This document shows positions 5,778 through 9,773 of a stretch of DNA of 9,773 nucleotides, piece after piece; the stretch's first letter is position 1, and every line of letters begins with the position of its first letter. Source of the stretch: Deltaproteobacteria bacterium (GTDB taxonomy: Bacteria > Bdellovibrionota_C > UBA2361 > OMII01). The position numbers and the translations under genes are program-made. The notes beneath the pieces were generated by a model. That model was not told the origin of the DNA. It saw only the letters and a program-made list of their open reading frames with translations, and did no database searches. The stretch lies in the NCBI GenBank assembly GCA_023262305.1, contig JALRCK010000057.1:1-9773 (forward strand), read 5' to 3'.

Positions 5778-6250
5778 AAGGTCGTGGTCCTATCAGTACT
5801 TTGCACTGCTTTTGAGCGGTCGCGGGCATTCGATGGCGGACGGTATTTTTTCTGTGAGGATATTCGCGTTGTCTGCGAGTTTTCACACGGAAGAAGCCTT
5901 GGACTCCAGCTGTGAGGTCTTGAGATGCCGTGAAAATGCTCAATCGGTGGTGATTTTTGCGTCGCGAGGGGAATAGGAAGAGATGCGCTCGATGTGGTTC
6001 TTGGGAGCTCCCCACCGTACGGGGTGAGAATTGTCAAAATACACGAACCTCCGCCTCAAGGTTTGTGGGATTTGACACTGATTTGCGATGTCGATGGCGG
6101 AGCATTATTCAGTACTTGTTTCATCAATGGAGCGATGAAACGGAATCAGGAGTGCAGGCAGCTTGTCAGCCGGAGGGGCGGCGCAGGAGGCCAGAAGAGA
6201 GTGGTGAGTGGGTGAGCGAAGACCCTTGTAAGAGGGAGAGTTACGTTAAG

Positions 6251-6256
6251 AGGAGG
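6251..6256 (+). promoter_or_regulatory. Strong Shine-Dalgarno for the 6262 gene
   Basis: AGGAGG five nt before ATG 6262. This fixes the start and is one of the clearest ribosome binding sites in the window. Confidence 0.85.
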
Positions 6257-6261
6257 ACCGT

Positions 6262-6783
6262 ATGAGAGACTTGAAGTTATATTTTGAAGCAGGACAACTG
6301 ATAGAGGTCGCTTTTTGTGACGGTGTCAGTGGCGAGGTTCGGCGAAGCGTTCGGGGAAAGAGTGGAGGCGCATATCGAAGCGCGGGCTCATTCCAGTGGA
6401 CGTCGGCGGTGAAGGGGTTTGCGCTCCTTGCTGTGCGGGCCGTATCTGCTCTTGAGGAGCCGGTCATCAAGGGATGTAGTGGTTCTTTGGCCGCAAGCCT
6501 TGACTACGCTATCTCGAAGCAGCCGATGTGGTTAACAGAGATGTTCGGATGCGACCAGTCTGGAATCTCTCTGATCCGGCGGATGATCTTGAGAACAAAC
6601 CCTGAGAGAAAGAGACCGGGACCAACAGTCCTTTCGTTCAACGAGAGATTTATGCCTGTGGCTGCCATCTCCATCTTCTCGGACGGCGTTCGATGCTCCC
6701 GAGAGGAGTTGGTTGTGCTCATGGCTGCGCTCTCTCAAGAAGAGGCCGCTGTAGCAGTGGAGCAGCTTCCTCAGGCAGCATAG
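6262..6783 (+). CDS. Hypothetical protein, possibly with a DUF4388/PATAN-like N-terminus
   Basis: A 173-residue protein I do not recognise. No signal peptide is evident; a hydrophobic, alanine-rich stretch at about 50-64 is too weak to call a membrane segment. The first ~50 residues follow the pattern LKLYFEAGQLIEVAFCDGVS, then GxYRSAGSFQW. This resembles the 'tool, F..G.L..A, G..A, G.F.f' layout of DUF4388 (PATAN) domains seen in response-regulator and gliding-motility proteins. That resemblance is weak and made by eye. The C-terminal part (130-170) contains a predicted helix rich in Glu/Ala. It is a monocistronic unit: strong ribosome site upstream, intrinsic terminator 14 bp after the stop. 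Coding status is well supported by these signals. Confidence 0.75.
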   Translation: MRDLKLYFEAGQLIEVAFCDGVSGEVRRSVRGKSGGAYRSAGSFQWTSAVKGFALLAVRAVSALEEPVIKGCSGSLAASLDYAISKQPMWLTEMFGCDQSGISLIRRMILRTNPERKRPGPTVLSFNERFMPVAAISIFSDGVRCSREELVVLMAALSQEEAAVAVEQLPQAA

Positions 6784-6797
6784 TAGGTCAACAGCAG

Positions 6798-6833
6798 GCA
6801 CCGAGGGTCACAGTAGGTCCTCGGTGCTTTTTT
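6798..6833 (+). terminator. Intrinsic terminator of the 6262 gene
   Basis: Perfect 9-bp stem GCACCGAGG (6798-6806)/CCTCGGTGC (6819-6827) with a 12-nt loop, followed directly by six T (6828-6833). The sequence AGTAGGTC occurs just before the stem (6783-6790 region) and again in the loop. On the - strand the stem is not followed by T, so it serves only + strand transcription. Confidence 0.95.
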
Positions 6834-6967
6834 GTTGCGCCACTCCTTGTGAACCGGGGCAAAAAGTCTGCTCTCATCCCGGTGAAGTTTATTTTTAACG
6901 AGGCTTCACTATCTACGAGTTGTGTCTGATGTGATGTTACAGAGAGAGTTCCCTGCTCGAGAACACG

Positions 6968-8323
6968 CTAGATAGTCGCAAGAAACGCTGCAGCATACCT
7001 AAAACCATCCTCTAATTGACGAAGAGAGAACGATTCATTGGGCGAGTGAATGTGGTCGGTTGCAAGACCAAAACCGACCAAGATCGGCTCAGCGCCAGAG
7101 GTTGCAGCCAGTTCGGGAATGATGGGAACGGTCGCGCCCTCCCAAATGTAGAGGGGATCGCGATGAAACTCCTCTCTGATAGCTCTTTCGGCTGCATGAA
7201 CCACCGGAGTATCGGCGGAGAGCTTAAAAGCCTTGCCTCCGACCCCCTCGTCGATGAACTCAACATGAGCGCCAACTGGGCAGGTATTGCGCACGTAACG
7301 TTTCATGCACTCAAGAACATGTGCAGGATTCTGTCCTACAACCGTTCGGCTGGATAGTTTGGCTGCGCCGTATGAGGGGATAACTGTTTTTCCGCCCACT
7401 CCCTGATAGCCGCCTCCAATTCCATTGACTTCAATCGTCGGTCGTAGACCACGGCGGACTGAGGGGTGCAGAGCGCGCTCTCCTCCTGCAAAGGGAACCC
7501 CTAGTGATGCACGCATCTCATCGACCATCAGGGGCGCGCTCGTAGCGCGTTCGATGTCGAGGGGCGTAGGTTCCACAACTCCGTCATAGAAACCTGGTAT
7601 CGCTATCGATCCGTCATCGTTAAACATGCCTGCCACAATTGTGGAGAGTGCGTGCAGAGGGTTGAGAACTACACCACCGAATATCCCAGAGTGGAGGTCG
7701 ATGCTTGGACCGAATACCCGAACCTCAAGAGCGACGACTCCGCGAAGGCCCATGGTGATCGTGGGCATCCCATGGTCAATCATCCCGGTGTCGCATACCA
7801 TCAGCACGTCGGCTTGGAGTGCCTCTCGCCACAAGTGAAGATTGCTTGCGAGAGCTTCACTCTCGCACTCTTCCTCGCCCTCGATGATGACTTTGATCGT
7901 TGGCAAAGAAACGCCACAAGCTTTTAGGCACTCAATCGCCTTCAGGACGAAGAAGACCTGCCCTTTATTGTCTTGCGCCCCCCGGGCGTACATCCGTCCA
8001 TCTCGTAGTTCCGGCTCAAACGGCGGCGATTCCCATAGTTCAAGGGGATCAACCGGCTGAACGTCGTAGTGTCCGTAGAAGAGAACTGTTGGACGCGCGG
8101 GATCGCCGGGCATTACGCCGTAGACTAAAGGCTTGGTGTCAGATGGCCATACCTCTGAGTGAAATCCAAGACCTTTGAGGTGAGCGGAAACCCAATCTGC
8201 ACATGCTAGGCAGTGATGATGATAGGCAGGATCGGCACTGATGCTTGCAAAGGAGAGGAACTCTTTCCATTCCTCGATGAACCTCTCCTTGTGTGTGTTG
8301 AAGTAGCCTGAAAATGAATCCAT
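6968..8323 (-). CDS. M20-family metallodipeptidase
   Basis: Zinc-dependent, cytoplasmic dipeptidase/aminoacylase-type hydrolase of 451 residues, the normal length for the CNDP/PepV-like group. Metal and catalytic residues are all visible: GHYDVQP (His85, catalytic Asp87), ARGAQDNKG (bridging Asp118), EGEEE at 148-152 (general base and ligand Glu), CDTG (Asp178) and HIHSPNE (ligand His426). The inserted lid/dimerisation domain spans about 190-310 and contains DLHSG (His211), usual for the family. No signal peptide. ATG 8323 fits the family N-terminus; the ribosome site is weak (GAGAA). The substrate cannot be read from sequence; broad-specificity dipeptide hydrolysis for amino acid recycling is most likely. 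It lies 131 bp after the acyltransferase gene, probably as a separate unit. Confidence 0.95.
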   Translation of the reverse strand: MDSFSGYFNTHKERFIEEWKEFLSFASISADPAYHHHCLACADWVSAHLKGLGFHSEVWPSDTKPLVYGVMPGDPARPTVLFYGHYDVQPVDPLELWESPPFEPELRDGRMYARGAQDNKGQVFFVLKAIECLKACGVSLPTIKVIIEGEEECESEALASNLHLWREALQADVLMVCDTGMIDHGMPTITMGLRGVVALEVRVFGPSIDLHSGIFGGVVLNPLHALSTIVAGMFNDDGSIAIPGFYDGVVEPTPLDIERATSAPLMVDEMRASLGVPFAGGERALHPSVRRGLRPTIEVNGIGGGYQGVGGKTVIPSYGAAKLSSRTVVGQNPAHVLECMKRYVRNTCPVGAHVEFIDEGVGGKAFKLSADTPVVHAAERAIREEFHRDPLYIWEGATVPIIPELAATSGAEPILVGFGLATDHIHSPNESFSLRQLEDGFRYAAAFLATI

Positions 8324-8415
8324 GAGTTCTCGATTGATGGCGGGACGTGTACCCAGCAGTGTGCACTAACTGGGGGCGCTTTCAATACGTTTTTTCGGTG
8401 GCGCGGGCTCCATCA

Positions 8416-8444
8416 AGCCAATCGGAGCTTAGGGCGGATTGGCT
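8416..8444 (-). terminator. Stem-loop after the acyltransferase gene, without T tract
   Basis: AGCCAATC (8416-8423)/GATTGGCT (8437-8444), a perfect 8-bp stem with a 13-nt loop, sits 11 bp after the stop of the GNAT gene and 93 bp before the dipeptidase start. On the - strand it is followed by TGATGG rather than T residues, so termination is possible but not canonical. It may instead protect the mRNA 3' end. Confidence 0.4.
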
Positions 8445-8454
8445 CAATGTAAGC

Positions 8455-9114
8455 CTACACTCGGGATAGCCGCGCGGTAAGCCGTTCAGCGACCTCGCGT
8501 ATCTTATCGGCGCCTTCCAGAACCATCAGGTAAGTGTTGCAGCTATAGTTGGAGTCGTATCCTTTGTCCCCTGTGAACGTGAAGCCAAAATGCTTCTCGT
8601 AGCTCTTAGGGGCGATTCCAAGATCTCCATCTACAACGTCGATGAAGAGCCTTTTGACATTCTCTGTAACGCAGAGCCGGAACGCGGCTTCGATGAGGCC
8701 ACTGGTGGATCGCCCCTTGCGAGCTCCTGGCGAAACGAGAAAGCGCGATATTTCAGCGTCACCTGGTTGTAGCGGCTGCGTGTAGCTGGGGTAGAAGTGC
8801 TGAAATGGCAAGCTCGGCCCGATATCAGAGTCGAGGGGGTGTACGACAGTGACGCGCATAACACCCGTCTCAAATCCCCTCTCTCCGCTCACGACATGGA
8901 AGCTGCACTCATCAAACCCATCAGTTGAGCCGGAGATATTCAGGATCTGTTCGTCCGTGAACCTTCCATCCTCGTCAAGGAATTGTTGCCGGCATTGCTG
9001 GATCCGCGGCGAAAAAGCCTCCGGCGCCAAGAGTCGTGTGACAGGTGGCAAGGATGGTGGTGAATCGGTGATGGGAGCGTGGAATGAGGAGCCGTTTGAT
9101 GGTTCAGTGCCCAT
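8455..9114 (-). CDS. GNAT-fold N-acyltransferase, FeeM/LuxI-like (N-acyl amino acid synthase type)
   Basis: A 219-residue acyltransferase related to N-acyl amino acid synthases, exosortase-associated acyltransferases and, more distantly, LuxI autoinducer synthases. These transfer a fatty acyl group from acyl-ACP or acyl-CoA to an amine. Visible: the strand VMRVTVVHP (85-93), the characteristic AEISRFLVSP (120-129), an acyl-donor-binding turn RKGRSTSG (132-139), and the terminal YEKHFGF (172-178) followed by the last strands. The frame is open up to 9222, but ATG 9114 has GGAGG eight nt upstream (9123-9127 on the + strand), so the shorter start is chosen. Residues 1-25 are Ser/Pro-rich. No luxR or exosortase gene is in the window, so the product (signal, lipid or other) is unknown. 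Confidence 0.85.
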   Translation of the reverse strand: MGTEPSNGSSFHAPITDSPPSLPPVTRLLAPEAFSPRIQQCRQQFLDEDGRFTDEQILNISGSTDGFDECSFHVVSGERGFETGVMRVTVVHPLDSDIGPSLPFQHFYPSYTQPLQPGDAEISRFLVSPGARKGRSTSGLIEAAFRLCVTENVKRLFIDVVDGDLGIAPKSYEKHFGFTFTGDKGYDSNYSCNTYLMVLEGADKIREVAERLTARLSRV

Positions 9115-9279
9115 AAGATGTGCCTCCGTGGTGCGGACTGTAGACCAATTCGAGGTTACCCAAGAGTGTCCGGACAATACTTCCGAAGGCATGCGCTTAC
9201 CAGAGTTAAGATCTCGCGGCACGGGGTGCGAGCAGTTCGAACCTGTTTTGTTGGGAATCTCCGACGGGTGGTGTTTGAG
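9115..9279 (-). promoter_or_regulatory. Leader region of the acyltransferase gene
   Basis: 165 bp between the upstream gene's stop and ATG 9114. It holds the Shine-Dalgarno GGAGG (9127-9123) and a perfect 10-bp palindrome TGTCCGGACA (9167-9176), a possible operator about 55 bp before the start. No clear -35/-10 pair is visible. The gap is large enough for an own promoter. Confidence 0.3.
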
Positions 9280-9773
9280 CTACTTCGCTCGGGTCATTTT
9301 GCGCGAGAGCTTTTGAGCAGCCGCAGTGAATGCTTCAGGCTTGAAGGCCTCTGAGCTCTTGAGCGTTCCGAAGAGCTCCTTAAGATCTTTGTCGTAGCGA
9401 GTCGCCAGTTCGGGGGAGGAGGCGATCGATGCTTGCATTCCCATGCCCAGCTGTTCAGCAAGCTCGAAGGTTGGCCAAGGATTATTAGCGGCGAAATCAC
9501 TTAAGCCCGCGAGCACGCGAGTTGTGGTGGAGAGATTTACGGTCACTTTTTCTAGAGTGGGTCCGATCGTATTGGTTATGAGGTTTTGCAGAGCGTCAAT
9601 CGCCTCTTGAGCGCTCCCCTGTCTGTATCCCTCGTGCAGGGAGCGAAGGTTTGTAGCGAGCTCCTCTCCAAGGGGAGTTGCTAGAGAGGTGGTTGCAACC
9701 TGAAGGATAACGAGTGCTGGCAAGTTGAGCTTCAACTGTCCTGGCTTGCCGCCGTAGCTTCTCTTCTTCCATT
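9280..9773 (-). CDS. Unrecognised protein, 5' end outside the window
   Basis: The frame is open from the window edge (9773) to TAG at 9280, giving about 163 visible codons. A TTG at 9735 is a possible start but has no ribosome site, and the in-frame codons before it encode a plausible basic stretch (KKRSYGGKPGQLKL), so the true start is probably just beyond the edge. The visible protein begins with a moderately hydrophobic segment (LNLPALVILQVATT), then is almost entirely helical, alternating leucine/alanine with acidic and polar residues, and ends in a basic tail. No family recognised. It lies upstream of the acyltransferase on the same strand with a 165-bp gap. Confidence 0.6.
   Translation of the reverse strand, partial: WKKRSYGGKPGQLKLNLPALVILQVATTSLATPLGEELATNLRSLHEGYRQGSAQEAIDALQNLITNTIGPTLEKVTVNLSTTTRVLAGLSDFAANNPWPTFELAEQLGMGMQASIASSPELATRYDKDLKELFGTLKSSEAFKPEAFTAAAQKLSRKMTRAK

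Larger units (their letters stand above)
5277..6261. other. Gene-poor interval of nearly 1 kb
   Basis: No recognisable gene on either strand. Open frames here have poor, Ser/Pro/Arg-rich translations or lack good starts. Best small candidates on the + strand are 5833-5976 (47 codons, ATG start, beginning MADGIFSVRIFALSAS, no clear ribosome site) and 5994-6215 (73 codons, GTG start, containing DLTLICDVDGGALFSTCF). On the - strand a 49-codon open stretch ends at 5513 but has no start codon nearby. These could be small genes or gene debris. The interval also contains many short perfect stems, annotated separately. Confidence 0.6.

Noticed and set aside
5885..5905. SRP RNA-like CGGAAGAAGC
   Set aside because: The opposing conserved strand and the apical loop of SRP RNA are absent.
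5663..6037. 124-codon - strand open frame across the gene-poor interval
   Set aside because: Translation is Ser/Pro/Thr/Arg-rich with no domain, no ribosome site, and it runs through the strong stem cluster.
7626..8178. Several + strand open frames
   Set aside because: All are antisense to the M20 dipeptidase gene, whose motifs are complete.
8455..9222. Longer acyltransferase start at 9222
   Set aside because: ATG 9114 has a well-placed GGAGG; the extra 36 residues lack a ribosome site and family similarity.
9228..9256. T-loop-like GGTTCGAACTG on the - strand
   Set aside because: No five-bp T stem, D-arm, anticodon arm or acceptor stem around it.

Overview
This window looks like chromosomal DNA of a motile Gram-negative bacterium with roughly balanced base composition. 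It carries a compact flagellin, a set of four type IV pilin-like (pseudopilin) genes, an RNA m5C methyltransferase, a TerB-like protein, an M20 dipeptidase and a FeeM/LuxI-like acyltransferase. The combination suggests a proteobacterium or a delta-proteobacteria-like lineage, but nothing here fixes the taxonomy. There are no insertion sequences, tRNA/rRNA genes or CRISPR arrays.

Layout. A + strand RNA methyltransferase (45-1160) converges on a long - strand block. Read in its own direction, that block runs: TerB-like gene (5276-4818), a gap holding a probable promoter and a doubtful 76-codon ORF, flagellin (4359-3544), then four tightly packed pilin-like genes (3492-1187). Their order and N-termini match the H-I-J-K (FimU-PilV-PilW-PilX) minor pilin set that forms the tip complex of type II secretion pseudopili and type IV pili. 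The I-like member is only 77 residues long with a cysteine-rich tail, and the K-like member has the expected loss of Glu at +5.

Upstream of the TerB-like gene, 5277-6261 is almost 1 kb without a convincing gene. It holds a cluster of perfect short stems at about 5592-5777, including a nested 52-nt palindrome and a GAAA-capped hairpin, and is the best candidate here for an undescribed structured RNA or repeat element. A single + strand orphan gene (6262-6783) follows, with a strong ribosome binding site and a textbook intrinsic terminator at 6798-6833.

The right end is again on the - strand: an unrecognised gene cut by the window edge (9773-9280), a GNAT acyltransferase of the N-acyl amino acid synthase/autoinducer synthase type (9114-8455), and a complete M20 metallodipeptidase (8323-6968). 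No single pathway joins these genes. The coherent theme is the cell-surface filament block (flagellin plus minor pilins).
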